Source: an uncultured Succinivibrionaceae bacterium (GTDB lineage Bacteria > Pseudomonadota > Gammaproteobacteria > Enterobacterales > Succinivibrionaceae). From it: a stretch of 64,000 bases of DNA. Location of the stretch: NCBI GenBank assembly GCA_900539665.1, contig UQCV01000003.1, positions 1 to 64,000 of the forward strand, in the 5' to 3' direction. Shown piece after piece: positions 45,703 to 55,264 of the stretch. A program made the translations under genes and the position numbers. Numbering within the stretch: position 1 is the first letter of the stretch; every line of letters begins with the position of its first letter. Under the pieces are notes generated by a model. It worked only from the letters and a program-made list of their open reading frames with translations. It was not told where the DNA came from and searched no databases.

Positions 45703-48700
45703 ATGGATGCAACGGTAGATGTAACAGATGGTTTAGAGCAGGCGCGAATTGCTTGTGCTAAAGGTGAGTATGGTAAAGCCAACCTCATATTAGCAAGAGA
45801 GGCTGAGCGTGGCGATGCTGAAGCCTTGTTCTTACTAGGTAACATAATGGCAGACGGAATGGGTCAGGTGTTATCTGGTCAAGATGGATCGTTGTATTTA
45901 AAGAAGAGCGCGGATCAAGGTTTTTTGCCTGCTGTTTATAAGCTTAGACAGTTAAATAATAAACATGTGTCCTTCTTTTGGGCTCCTGACGTCGAGCAAA
46001 ATAGAGACGCAGTCTTGGATGCTAAAAATGAACTAAATCGTTCAACCTTATACCCAAGAAGTTATTTTTCCGACCTAAAGCAAAAGAAAAACGTTAACCC
46101 TAGTTTGCGTGTCTACCGCGACAGTATTGATTTGCCTGAATCTTCGTCCAATTTGTCGACTGAGGAACAAAATAGATTACAAGAATTAGCAGTAGGTGGC
46201 GAAGTTTCAGCAATGTATGACCTTTCGGTCTTTTTGCGCCATAGTCCTAAAAAAACTGATCAGAGTTCTGGGGTGTTTTGGTTGAGCAAAGCTGCACAGC
46301 AAGGATACTTAATCGCTCAATATGAATTTGGCATGTGTTGCCTTGAGGGGCGTGGGGTCGCCAAAGATTTACTTCAAGCTTGTTTGTGGTTTAAACGAGC
46401 CGCCGAAAAGGATTATGTACCAGCTTTATACGCTTTAGCTAAGGTCTATATTGATAAATCATTAGGTCTATATAATCCGGATGAAGGTTTAACTTTATTA
46501 AAAAGAATCAAACAACAAAGTCCGGAGGCTTTAATTATGTTGGCTAGGTTATGCACCACAGGTGATATTTTGCCTCGTGATGACGCCATGGCTAAATCAT
46601 ACTTAAAACAGGCGGTTGATGGTGGATCAGAGCAAGCCTTAATTGAATTAGCTAAACTTTTAGTGGAACAAAAGAATTACCGTGATGGTTTACCTCTATT
46701 AACGGAAGCGGCGGCGCGAAATAATCTTGAGGCTATAGTTTTGTTAGCAGCTTTGTACCACAAGGGCCTAGGTGTAGCCCAGCTTGATGATAAGGCGGCT
46801 TTCCTATATTACAAAGCAGCTTGCATGGGGAGTGCCGAAGCACAATATGAGTTTGCATCCATTCTAATGGCCTCTAATTTTGCCCATGAACGGACGCGTG
46901 GACTCAAATGGTGTGCTAAAGCAGCATTACAACATCATGTTGCGGCCCTTTCAGCTTATGGTACATTTTTAAAAAATGATGCAGACGCTAAGATTGGCAC
47001 AACCAAAGCAGCCCAACCCCAAAAATGGTTAAGTTTAAATACAGCAAATGAAGAAATTTACTCGAGTTATAAAGTTGCTTTTGGTTATTTATTAGAAGCG
47101 GCAGAAGGGGGGGATTCTAAAGCTCAATACATAGTTGCAGAGATGTACCGCAATGGGCAAGGGGTTCTAAAAAACATTGCACAATCTGTATCTTGGTGTA
47201 AAAAGGCGGCCATAGGTGGTAATATCGAAGCCCAATTTAAGATGGCGGAACTTTATAACCATGGGGAAATATTTGAGGCTAATTTAGAGCAAGCGGCTGA
47301 ATGGTACCGTTCAGCGGCTAGTAACGGTAGTGTCGCAGCGGCTTATCAGTTGGGTCTTTTATATCATGAGGGCCGTGGGGTTATTCAAAGTGATGTACAA
47401 GCGATGCGTTATTTTGAACAAGCGGCGACCAAAAATTACGCTCCGGCCATTCGCGAGTTAGGATGGCATTTCTTGCACGGCATTGGATGTGACATTGATT
47501 GTAATAAAGCAGAAGGCTATCTATTACGAGCAGCGGAACAAGAAAATGAAGATGCAGTCATCGATCTATTTGAGCTTTACCGGCAAAATCCAGGGACTAG
47601 TAATAAAATGGCTGAGGCCCTTAAGTTACTAACAAAGTTATCTGACGAAGGGCGACCGCAAAGTACTTATTTATTAGCTAAATGTAATTTTAATGGCATT
47701 GGATTAAAAGAGAATGCATCTCAAGGTTTAGAGTTATTAAAAAAGTCAGCTAACTTGGGTTGTGCTCAAGCCCAATTAGATTTAGGTCAATTGTATTATG
47801 ATGGCCGTCTAGTAGCCTGTAATTACCAAAAAGCTGTTATGTATTTTAGAAAAGCTGCTGAACAAAAATCGGCCAAAGCTTTGTATATGGTTGGTACCTG
47901 TGCGCGAGATGGAATGGGTACTTTGGTTAATTACAGTGAAGCTGTGGCTTGCTTTAAAGCATCGGCTGAACAAGGGTATAGCTTATCTTATCTGGCTTTA
48001 GGTGAGATGTATGAAAATGGGGTGGGAGTTATCACCTCCCAAAAAGAAGCATTACGTTATTATAGATTGTTAGCTTACTCCGATTACAATGATGCTTTTC
48101 CATTGATTGCAGATATTTTGGTAAAGGGTGGGGGTGAAGTTGAAGCGAACCCTGAGGAAGCTGCTCAATGGTTGTTAAACGGCGTCAAGCGCGGTCATAG
48201 TGGCTGTTGCTATCGCTTAGCGCAAATGCATTTTAAAAAGGATTTTGAGATGGCGGATACCGCCACAGGCATGCGTTTGATGAATAAAGCGGCTGAGCTT
48301 GGCAACTGTGAAGCACTATATTTCTTAGCGCAAGCTTACCTTAAAGGAAACATGGTACAAGCAAATGTTTCTAAAGCCTTTTATTATTGTCAAAAAGCGG
48401 CAGCTTTGAACCATATAAAAGCCACGACCCTTTTAGGGCAAATGTTCCTTGAAGGTCGCGGTTGTGATCGTAATACGGTGATGGCTTTTGATTTGTTTTC
48501 AACATCAGCAAACATGGGAGATTATAAAGCGCAGTATGAACTAGCCTTGTTGTTTAAAAATGGCGACGGGGTGCAACAGAGTTTTATAGATGCTTATGTT
48601 TGGAGTGTGTTGGCGCTGACTGGAGGCGATAAAATTGGTTTAGAGGCTTCTAGTTTACGTGATGATGTGGTGTTAGAGCTCACTTTAAGTCAGCTAAAGG

Positions 48701-48786
48701 AAGCGCAATATATTGCGTCAGAGCGCTTAATGCATATTAAGCCACCCAAATATAAAAATGATCATTTCCAATCTGTGATGAAGTAA
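45703..48786 (+). CDS. Large Sel1-repeat protein
   Basis: A 1027-residue protein built from roughly 20 Sel1-like (TPR-type) helical repeats, for example AQYEFGMCCLEGRGVAKD and AAYQLGLLYHEGRGVIQSD. Repeats have the usual A-x-x-x-L-G-x-x-Y-x-x-G-x-G-V pattern. A less regular part lies at about 85-160. No signal peptide or membrane helix is seen, so it may be cytoplasmic, unlike many exported Sel1 proteins. Such proteins are protein-binding scaffolds. AAGGAACG precedes the ATG. It is monocistronic between two terminators. The partner and role are unknown. Confidence 0.92.
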   Translation: MDATVDVTDGLEQARIACAKGEYGKANLILAREAERGDAEALFLLGNIMADGMGQVLSGQDGSLYLKKSADQGFLPAVYKLRQLNNKHVSFFWAPDVEQNRDAVLDAKNELNRSTLYPRSYFSDLKQKKNVNPSLRVYRDSIDLPESSSNLSTEEQNRLQELAVGGEVSAMYDLSVFLRHSPKKTDQSSGVFWLSKAAQQGYLIAQYEFGMCCLEGRGVAKDLLQACLWFKRAAEKDYVPALYALAKVYIDKSLGLYNPDEGLTLLKRIKQQSPEALIMLARLCTTGDILPRDDAMAKSYLKQAVDGGSEQALIELAKLLVEQKNYRDGLPLLTEAAARNNLEAIVLLAALYHKGLGVAQLDDKAAFLYYKAACMGSAEAQYEFASILMASNFAHERTRGLKWCAKAALQHHVAALSAYGTFLKNDADAKIGTTKAAQPQKWLSLNTANEEIYSSYKVAFGYLLEAAEGGDSKAQYIVAEMYRNGQGVLKNIAQSVSWCKKAAIGGNIEAQFKMAELYNHGEIFEANLEQAAEWYRSAASNGSVAAAYQLGLLYHEGRGVIQSDVQAMRYFEQAATKNYAPAIRELGWHFLHGIGCDIDCNKAEGYLLRAAEQENEDAVIDLFELYRQNPGTSNKMAEALKLLTKLSDEGRPQSTYLLAKCNFNGIGLKENASQGLELLKKSANLGCAQAQLDLGQLYYDGRLVACNYQKAVMYFRKAAEQKSAKALYMVGTCARDGMGTLVNYSEAVACFKASAEQGYSLSYLALGEMYENGVGVITSQKEALRYYRLLAYSDYNDAFPLIADILVKGGGEVEANPEEAAQWLLNGVKRGHSGCCYRLAQMHFKKDFEMADTATGMRLMNKAAELGNCEALYFLAQAYLKGNMVQANVSKAFYYCQKAAALNHIKATTLLGQMFLEGRGCDRNTVMAFDLFSTSANMGDYKAQYELALLFKNGDGVQQSFIDAYVWSVLALTGGDKIGLEASSLRDDVVLELTLSQLKEAQYIASERLMHIKPPKYKNDHFQSVMK

Positions 48787-48870
48787 AAATAGAAAATTAC
48801 AATTGGAGTTTTGGAGGTCCGAAGTAAGCCACACGAGTAACACGAGAAAGTTAAAACTTACGTTGGCTAA

Positions 48871-48906
48871 AAAGAAGATGTTTGGCTGTAGCCAAACATC
48901 TTCTTT
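48871..48906. terminator. Terminator between the Sel1 gene and the small membrane protein gene
   Basis: AAAGAAGATGTTTGGC pairs perfectly with GCCAAACATCTTCTTT (16 bp) around TGTA. It is flanked by A- and T-rich DNA and serves both convergent genes. Confidence 0.95.
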
Positions 48907-48932
48907 TATTTTTAAAGCCCAAGTTTTACTAG

Positions 48933-49274
48933 TTAATTTTTATCGGGTGCGGTTTGCGTTGAAGTTGAGTTTTTTTGGTTTTTTAGTTCATTTGATAATT
49001 TAGCTAAGATGTGTCTTCTGAGGCTTGTGCAACCAAAATAACCAAACAAGATGGTGAGTAGATAATCAAGTGGTTTAATTTGTTCAAGACCGGAAGCTGC
49101 GATCCGTAAAGAGATTAAGAAAATACCATTTAAAAACAACATCATAATCAGCATGACGATTATGCCAACTTGCATTTTATAGGTAGTTTCAGGATGCAAA
49201 AAAAGAAAATAACCAGATCCTAACCAAATTCCAGCAACCACAATAATGCCAAAAATGTCAGTTAATTTATGCAT
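48933..49274 (-). CDS. Small membrane protein, DUF1145/YhhL-like
   Basis: 113 residues with two clear membrane helices (about 9-26 and 36-60), a third weak hydrophobic segment (LLTILFGYFGC) and a polar tail. HPET after helix 1 and IFG-x-F...RR near the end recall the YhhL family, and E. coli yhhL also follows rsmD. I am not certain of the homology. It lies 52 bases after rsmD on the same strand. AAGGAGTAG lies upstream of the ATG. Confidence 0.6.
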   Translation of the reverse strand: MHKLTDIFGIIVVAGIWLGSGYFLFLHPETTYKMQVGIIVMLIMMLFLNGIFLISLRIAASGLEQIKPLDYLLTILFGYFGCTSLRRHILAKLSNELKNQKNSTSTQTAPDKN

Positions 49275-49326
49275 ATTCCTACTCCTTAGGCTAACTCATA
49301 CTAATCCGTATTCAAACTACTAGTTT

Positions 49327-49929
49327 TTAATTATCTTTAGCTATTGTTTCGTAACGATACAAACGGTAACAAACTTGCCCAGCTTTGCCGTCTTTTAACA
49401 GTTTAAAAGAAGCAGGTACTTTGGCTTGGTGTTCAATTTCCTGCTCAAGATAAATCAAAGTTCCTTCATGTACGGCATAAGTTTCTAACAACGGAATAGC
49501 TGCGGTTAAGATATCATGCCTAAAAGGAGGATCTAAAAATATAATGTCGAATTTTTCATTAAGTCGTTTAACTTGGTCAAGGCTATTGCCATTTATTAAC
49601 CGAATGGCCTCAGGGGCTCCTAAAGCCGTGCGGCATTTGTTGAGGTTATCGGTAATTTGGCGGTCAAGCTCGATCATAGTGACGTGTTTGGCTCCACGGG
49701 AATAGGCTTCAAAGCCTAGAGCCCCACTACCTGCAAACATATCAAGGACTTTGGTGTCTCTGATATGAAACATCAACCAATTAAAAAGTGTTTCTCGGAC
49801 TCTGTCAGTCGTTGGGCGGAGGCCTTCATGAACTAAGACTGGTAGTTTGCGACCGCGGTGTAAGCCACCGATGATTCGGATGTGTCCAGGTGTAGTGCGA
49901 GGAGTATTTTTCTTTGGTGGTTTAGGCAT
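49327..49929 (-). CDS. rsmD: 16S rRNA (guanine-966-N2) methyltransferase RsmD
   Basis: Methylates G966 in the 30S subunit. Motifs: IRIIGGLHRGRKLPV, RPTTDRVRETLFNWL, SAM site DMFAGSGALGFEAYSRGA, and catalytic FLDPPF. Length 200 is typical (198 in E. coli). It is divergent from ftsY, the conserved arrangement. Confidence 0.97.
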   Translation of the reverse strand: MPKPPKKNTPRTTPGHIRIIGGLHRGRKLPVLVHEGLRPTTDRVRETLFNWLMFHIRDTKVLDMFAGSGALGFEAYSRGAKHVTMIELDRQITDNLNKCRTALGAPEAIRLINGNSLDQVKRLNEKFDIIFLDPPFRHDILTAAIPLLETYAVHEGTLIYLEQEIEHQAKVPASFKLLKDGKAGQVCYRLYRYETIAKDN

Positions 49930-50059
49930 GGTATGTTCTCCAGTTTACTTGGTGCAAATTGTACTCCATTCTGCTTCGTTTTTGATATTGTGGGATAAAA
50001 TATGATGGTTAGGGCTGATAAAAAAACACTTGGAAATAGGCAATTTTAATGCGGTCTCT

Positions 50060-50088
50060 TTGCGCCGTTTTGGTGTTTTTGGTATAGT
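50060..50088 (+). promoter_or_regulatory. Sigma-70 promoter of ftsY-ftsE-ftsX
   Basis: TTGCGC (50060-50065), 17-base spacer, TATAGT (50083-50088). The predicted start is near 50095, about 48 bases before the ftsY ATG. Confidence 0.65.
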
Positions 50089-50142
50089 ACTTTATTCATT
50101 ATTACATTTAAAATTTTTCAAATTTGAGTAGAGAATTAGATT

Positions 50143-51525
50143 ATGGCTCAGAAGGGTTTTTTCTCTTGGTTTAAACGTAAAAATACTGCCCAAGAAGAAG
50201 TAACGAAAGTTGAAGTAACAACTCCAGCACAGACAACTGAAGTACCGTTAGAAACACAAGACCAATCAACTGTAGAAACCAAGGCACAGGTGGTGGAAGC
50301 ACCTACAGAATCTACTCGAGAAAGTTCTCCTCAAACTTCAAGCTTGGAAGAACAGCCTCAAATTCAGGAAGTCTCTGAAAGCACCCCTGAGAAAGAACCT
50401 AAAGAAGCAACTACCGAAGTTTTAGCGAAAGAGCCGGTTAAAGATAATTTAGACAACCAAGCACAAGCTCAAGCAGTTGAAGTACAAAAGAATGAAGTTT
50501 CGGAAGTTGAAGCACAAAAGGGAGAAACTTCGGAAAATGCTACTGTATCTCAAGAACTAGAACCAAAACTAGAAGAGCCAAGAGAAAGACCAGGCTTTTT
50601 CAAAAAATTGATGAATGGTCTTAAGCGTACTCGTGAAAACATTGGTCTTGGGGTTATCGGGGTATTCAAAGGACGTAAGATTGATGACGATCTCTTTGAG
50701 GATTTAGAAACAGCATTGCTCACAGCGGATGTGGGTTTTGACACCACTTCAAAGTTGATGAACAAATTAACTAAAGAAGCCAAATTACGTGAACTTCATG
50801 ATGCCGACAGCTTAACAGAAAGACTTACCCATGAATTACACGATATTTTAAAACAGGTTTCTACCCCGCTAGTTTTAGATACTTCTAAAAAGCCTTATGT
50901 AATTTTAATGGTGGGGGTAAATGGGGTAGGTAAGACTACTACTATAGGCAAAATGGCCTCACTTTTTAAGAAACAAGGGCTAAAGGTGATGTTAGCAGCT
51001 GGGGATACCTTTAGAGCAGCGGCTGTAGACCAACTTAAAGTATGGGGCCAAAGAACAGGTATACCGGTTGTATCTCAGGCTACTGGTGCAGATAGTGCCT
51101 CTGTTATCTATGATGCTTTTAATTCAGCCAAAGCTAAGGGCTATGATGTACTTATTGCCGATACAGCAGGTCGTTTACAAAATAAAGCTAACCTTATGGA
51201 AGAACTCCGTAAGATCGTGCGTGTTATGCAAAAGCTTGACCCTAGTGCGCCACATGAAGTAATGCTAACTTTAGATGCAGGTACAGGGCAAAATGCCATT
51301 AGCCAAGCTAAACTATTTAGTGAAGTAGTGCCAGTAACTGGGGTTAATATCACTAAATTAGATGGTACGGCTAAAGGTGGGGTTATTTTCAATATAGCTG
51401 ATAACTTTGGGATTCCAATTCGTTTCATTGGTATTGGTGAAGGCGTTGATGATTTGCGTGAATTTAATGCAGATGATTTTATAAATGCTTTATTCAATGA
51501 AGAAGCTAGTGGAACTCGGAAGTAA
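50143..51525 (+). CDS. ftsY: Signal recognition particle receptor FtsY
   Basis: Docks SRP-ribosome complexes to the Sec translocon. After a short basic start (GFFSWFKRKN) there is an acidic Glu/Thr/Gln/Val-rich A domain (about 18-145). The NG GTPase follows: GVNGVGKTTTIGKMA (P-loop), AAGDTFRAAAVDQL, DTAGRLQNKANLMEEL and TKLDGTAKGG. Length 460 compares with 497 in E. coli. ftsE begins 15 bases downstream. Confidence 0.98.
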   Translation: MAQKGFFSWFKRKNTAQEEVTKVEVTTPAQTTEVPLETQDQSTVETKAQVVEAPTESTRESSPQTSSLEEQPQIQEVSESTPEKEPKEATTEVLAKEPVKDNLDNQAQAQAVEVQKNEVSEVEAQKGETSENATVSQELEPKLEEPRERPGFFKKLMNGLKRTRENIGLGVIGVFKGRKIDDDLFEDLETALLTADVGFDTTSKLMNKLTKEAKLRELHDADSLTERLTHELHDILKQVSTPLVLDTSKKPYVILMVGVNGVGKTTTIGKMASLFKKQGLKVMLAAGDTFRAAAVDQLKVWGQRTGIPVVSQATGADSASVIYDAFNSAKAKGYDVLIADTAGRLQNKANLMEELRKIVRVMQKLDPSAPHEVMLTLDAGTGQNAISQAKLFSEVVPVTGVNITKLDGTAKGGVIFNIADNFGIPIRFIGIGEGVDDLREFNADDFINALFNEEASGTRK

Positions 51526-51540
51526 TCTAAGGCGGATTAT

Positions 51541-52215
51541 ATGATTACTTTTGCGGATGTGGGTAAGGTTTACCCTTGTGGTCAATGCAGTGCTCTTCAA
51601 AATATTTCCTTTACCATAGATAAAGGGGAAGTAGTCTTTTTGACAGGGCATTCAGGGGCTGGCAAAAGTACGGTTTTACGCATAATTTCAGGTTTGGAAA
51701 AAGCTACGGCTGGGCGGGTGTATTTCGAGAAACAAGACGTTACTTCTATTTCTCGGTCCGAACTTCCATTTTATCGCCGTCACATTGGGATGATTTTTCA
51801 GGATCATAAACTTATGATGAATCGTACGGTGGCGGAAAATGTAGCTTTACCTCTCTTGATTCGGGAACATAGCATGGCCTATGCTCTACCTTTAGTAGAG
51901 CAAGCATTAAGTCGAGTAGGTATTTTGAGCAAGATAAATGCCTACCCACAGTATTTAAGTGCAGGGGAACAACAAAGAGTAGGGATTGCTCGCGCCATGA
52001 TTGGTAAGCCTGACGTCTTATTAGCAGATGAACCAACAGGGAATCTCGATCGGGCTTTGTCTATTGAAATTTTGGAATTATTTTTGGCGCTTAATCGTGA
52101 GGAAGGTATGACAGTTGTAATGGCGACCCACGATTTGGAATTGGTGTCTTTAGCTAATCGCCGTTGTCTTGAGTTACAAAATGGACGTTTAGTGTTAGAT
52201 ACAAAGGGGCAATAA
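51541..52215 (+). CDS. ftsE: Cell division ATP-binding protein FtsE
   Basis: ATPase of the FtsEX complex, which couples the Z-ring to septal murein hydrolase activation. Motifs: GHSGAGKST, the Q-loop GMIFQDHKLM, signature LSAGEQQRVGIARA, Walker B VLLADEPTGNLD, and H-loop ATHD. Length 224 matches E. coli (222). It starts 15 bases after ftsY and is followed at two bases by ftsX. Confidence 0.98.
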   Translation: MITFADVGKVYPCGQCSALQNISFTIDKGEVVFLTGHSGAGKSTVLRIISGLEKATAGRVYFEKQDVTSISRSELPFYRRHIGMIFQDHKLMMNRTVAENVALPLLIREHSMAYALPLVEQALSRVGILSKINAYPQYLSAGEQQRVGIARAMIGKPDVLLADEPTGNLDRALSIEILELFLALNREEGMTVVMATHDLELVSLANRRCLELQNGRLVLDTKGQ

Positions 52216-52217
52216 AA

Positions 52218-53159
52218 ATGAATGACGATCCGAGTATTTCAAATGTTTTTGCCCGTAATTGGCATGATTTCAAGGCGGCATATAATTCACTGCTAGTCGT
52301 AAATTTTTTAAATACCTTGTTAATCATCGCTGTTATTGCGGTTAGCTTACTGATCCCACTTGTGTTTTACATTTTGATCCAAAATGTCACAGTCTACACT
52401 GACAATATAAACATGGGGCGTAACGTTACCGTATATTTGGAGCCCAATGTTTCTGCGGAACAAGCTTCAGTTATTCGTGATACCTTTGCCCGTGATAAAA
52501 GAATCAAAGAAGTTGAGCTTATAACTGCAGATGATGCTTTAGCTGATTTCTCTCAAGCCTTGGGGCTTGAAAGCAATGAGATTTTAAGTGCGGAAAAAAA
52601 TCCCTTACCTCACGTAATCGTAGTGACGCCTCAAGATGAATACACAACCGATGATTATCTCGAGCAGATGGCTAGTGAAATCAAAGCTAATCGGGAAGTA
52701 GCCATGGTGCAGCTTGATAAGCAATGGTTCAATCGATTACATAGCCTGATAGCCTTTTTGCATGCTTTGACTACAGTGGTTAGCGTTATTTTATTAATGT
52801 CAGTTCTGCTTACCATAATAAATAGCATTGCGGCTCGAGTAACAACACACCGTAACGAAATCGAGGTAATGAAGTTGGTTGGGGCAACTAATACGTATAT
52901 TTGCCGCCCGTATTTTTACTTGGGGTTATGGTTTGGCATTTTAGGTAGTTTAGTTGCGGTTTGGCTGTCTTCCCTAGCGGTGGTTTTTTCGGAAAGCTTA
53001 GTTAACGGTATCGCGGAAGCTTATGACACGCATATAAGTTTACATGGACTTACTTTCGAAGAGATGTTGTTAGTAATTTTGGTCGCTTCAATTTTGGCGG
53101 CTTTGGTCTCAAGTTTTTGTGCTTATGAAAACATCGCAAAAATTGAACCAAGTGAATAA
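52218..53159 (+). CDS. ftsX: Cell division membrane protein FtsX
   Basis: The membrane partner of FtsE, with four helices: one near 30-52 and three in the C-terminal half (about 178-200, 228-250, 278-300). The periplasmic loop between helices 1 and 2 begins NMGRNVTVYLEP. The motif RVTTHRNEIEVMKLVGAT is the typical FtsX cytoplasmic loop. Length 313 is usual for gammaproteobacteria. Confidence 0.97.
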   Translation: MNDDPSISNVFARNWHDFKAAYNSLLVVNFLNTLLIIAVIAVSLLIPLVFYILIQNVTVYTDNINMGRNVTVYLEPNVSAEQASVIRDTFARDKRIKEVELITADDALADFSQALGLESNEILSAEKNPLPHVIVVTPQDEYTTDDYLEQMASEIKANREVAMVQLDKQWFNRLHSLIAFLHALTTVVSVILLMSVLLTIINSIAARVTTHRNEIEVMKLVGATNTYICRPYFYLGLWFGILGSLVAVWLSSLAVVFSESLVNGIAEAYDTHISLHGLTFEEMLLVILVASILAALVSSFCAYENIAKIEPSE

Positions 53160-53407
53160 AAAAGAGTCCAAGCTTTTGAAAGAACATAAATATTGAGCTC
53201 GCTTTTTAAGTGAAAAATGTCTATTATGATAGCTAAGAGGTATGTGAGTAGTTTACATGTATTATCTTAATTCGGTTCAAATGATGGATTGATGTTATAG
53301 TAGAAATGATTTGTCCGAAATATATAAAAAGAAAGAATATTACGGGTTAATAACAGATGGCATTTACTTATCTAAATGTCACTTGATTAAAGTAAGGCAG
53401 GTTAGCC

Positions 53408-54289
53408 ATGAATTACAATAACTCAGACGCTTATATGCTAGTCCCTGGTGACAACATTGATGGTTATATTAGAGCTATCAATAGCATTCCGCTTCTTACC
53501 GAAAAAGAAGAAATTGAATTAGCTACTAGATTAAAAGAAAGTGGTGATTTGGAAGCAGCGCGTAAATTAGTAATGTCTCACCTTAGATTTGTGGTTAGTA
53601 TCGCACGTGGGTACGAAGGTTATGGTTTGCCACTAGCGGATCTCATTTCTGAAGGCACTGTTGGTTTAATGAAGGCTGTAAAGCGTTTTGACGTTACTCA
53701 AGGGGTGCGTCTAGCGGCTTTTGCAGTGCATTGGATTAAAGCTGAAATTCATGAATATGTAGTTAAGAATTGGCGTTTAGTTAAGGTTGCGACAACTAAG
53801 GCTCAGCGTAAGTTGTTCTTTAAATTACGTCAAAACAAGAAAAAGATCGGATGGTTCAATGCAGATGAACGCAAACAAGTAGCAGAAGATCTTGGGGTAA
53901 CGGAAAACGATGTTGAAGAAATGGAAAGTCGTTTGACGGCGCAGGACGTTGCTTTTGATAACACTGCAGATGAAGAAGATAATCAATTAGTTCCTGCAAA
54001 CTACTTAGTAGACAAAGGTTCTGATTTTGAAAAGGCCATGGAACAGTCTGATGACACTAGAATGACTGGACTTGCGCTCAATAAGGTTCTAGGTAAACTT
54101 GATGACCGTTCTTATTACATCATTAAGAGACGTTGGCTAGACAACGATAAAGCTACTTTGCAAGACTTAGCTTCAGAACTTCATGTTTCTTTGGAACGTG
54201 TAAGACAACTCGAAAAGGCTGCTATGTCAAAGATGAAGGATATGTTAGCTAATAATGGGGTTGGCAAGGAATTAGCTGTAATCTACTAA
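53408..54289 (+). CDS. rpoH: Heat-shock sigma factor RpoH (sigma-32)
   Basis: Directs RNA polymerase to heat-shock promoters. Region 2 is SHLRFVVSIARGYEGYGLPLADLISEGTVGLMKAV with VHWIKAEIHEYV. The RpoH box is QRKLFFKLR. Region 4 is LQDLASELHVSLERVRQLEKAAM. Length 293 compares with 284 in E. coli. It follows ftsX by 248 bases as in E. coli, so it has room for its own promoters, though I could not define one. GGCAGG precedes the ATG. Confidence 0.97.
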   Translation: MNYNNSDAYMLVPGDNIDGYIRAINSIPLLTEKEEIELATRLKESGDLEAARKLVMSHLRFVVSIARGYEGYGLPLADLISEGTVGLMKAVKRFDVTQGVRLAAFAVHWIKAEIHEYVVKNWRLVKVATTKAQRKLFFKLRQNKKKIGWFNADERKQVAEDLGVTENDVEEMESRLTAQDVAFDNTADEEDNQLVPANYLVDKGSDFEKAMEQSDDTRMTGLALNKVLGKLDDRSYYIIKRRWLDNDKATLQDLASELHVSLERVRQLEKAAMSKMKDMLANNGVGKELAVIY

Positions 54290-54384
54290 CAAGACTTAAA
54301 GGGAGTAGCGTTTAGCAGCTCTAAAAACCACTAAATGCGGTAAGTAAAAACTCGCTAAGATGTAGATTATTTAGAGATTAATTT

Positions 54385-54418
54385 AAAAAGGGTTCGAATT
54401 TTTAACGAGCCCTTTTTT
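54385..54418. terminator. Terminator after rpoH
   Basis: AAAAAGGGTTCG pairs with CGAGCCCTTTTT (one G-T pair) around a 9-base loop, with T-run after it. It can also serve the convergent DUF554 gene, which ends 26 bases further on. Confidence 0.9.
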
Positions 54419-54443
54419 GTTGTTCTTTTTTTGGTTGTTAAAG

Positions 54444-55139
54444 CTAAATTATGCCGCTTATATGCCCAAGCCAGGCAATAATAGGAGCAATGATCAAAGC
54501 GGGCAAAAAATCAGTACTATTGATGGCCTTAAGGCGTAGGATGCTTAAACCAGAGGCTAAGATCATCACGGCCCCGCATAGCAGGATGTTTGAAATAATG
54601 TAGTCTGGGAGATACCCTTTAATTAGCAACGCTAATACATAGAAGAATCCCTGAAACAAAAAGAGCACAATAGCTGACAACATGATCATATAACCGTAAG
54701 TAGAAGCTAAGGCCATCGAAGTTAATAAATCAAGGCAGGCATTAGTTAAAAGGAGGCTGTGATCGTTATTAAGGGCGCTTTTCATGGGACCAAAGATAGA
54801 TAAAGCCCCAATACAAAAAAGTAGCACCGCGGTAATTAAACCTGAGGCTAACTCGCCATTACCAGAGAGCTTGGTGGTTGCGCTATTGATACGCTGGTGT
54901 AACCGTAAGAAGGTGCCAATTGAGACCCCGGCGGTTAAGCTAAGAATCATAACCACAGCGTTACCATTTTGCGCAAAAGCATCAATGGCGCACTTAATAC
55001 CGATCATTAAAGCACATAAGCCTAATGCTTCAAAGAGGCGCTCTTGTTGCACTGGGTTAAATCGATGGCGTATAGCACCGCCTATTAGGCTTCCGGCGAC
55101 GATGGCGCCGACGTTGACGATGGTGCCAAGCATATGCAT
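54444..55139 (-). CDS. DUF554 family membrane protein (YdfK-like)
   Basis: 231 residues, about seven hydrophobic segments. The family-like N-terminus is LGTIVNVGAIVAGSLIGG, followed by a predicted re-entrant GALSIFGPMKSAL and a C-terminal GLSILRLKAINSTDFLPALI. The function is unknown; it is probably a transporter. GAGGA lies 11 bases before the ATG. It occupies the place downstream of rapZ where E. coli has npr (125 bases from rapZ). Confidence 0.88.
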   Translation of the reverse strand: MHMLGTIVNVGAIVAGSLIGGAIRHRFNPVQQERLFEALGLCALMIGIKCAIDAFAQNGNAVVMILSLTAGVSIGTFLRLHQRINSATTKLSGNGELASGLITAVLLFCIGALSIFGPMKSALNNDHSLLLTNACLDLLTSMALASTYGYMIMLSAIVLFLFQGFFYVLALLIKGYLPDYIISNILLCGAVMILASGLSILRLKAINSTDFLPALIIAPIIAWLGHISGII

Positions 55140-55264
55140 AAGGTTTTAATCCTCGTGTCGTTTAGGAGATGATAGTTTTAGTAAGCTAGCTCCAGTCTAA
55201 TTTGGTCTAGATATAAGAATTTATAATCCCAAACTCACAATTGAAACGTATGGAGCGAGTTCAG

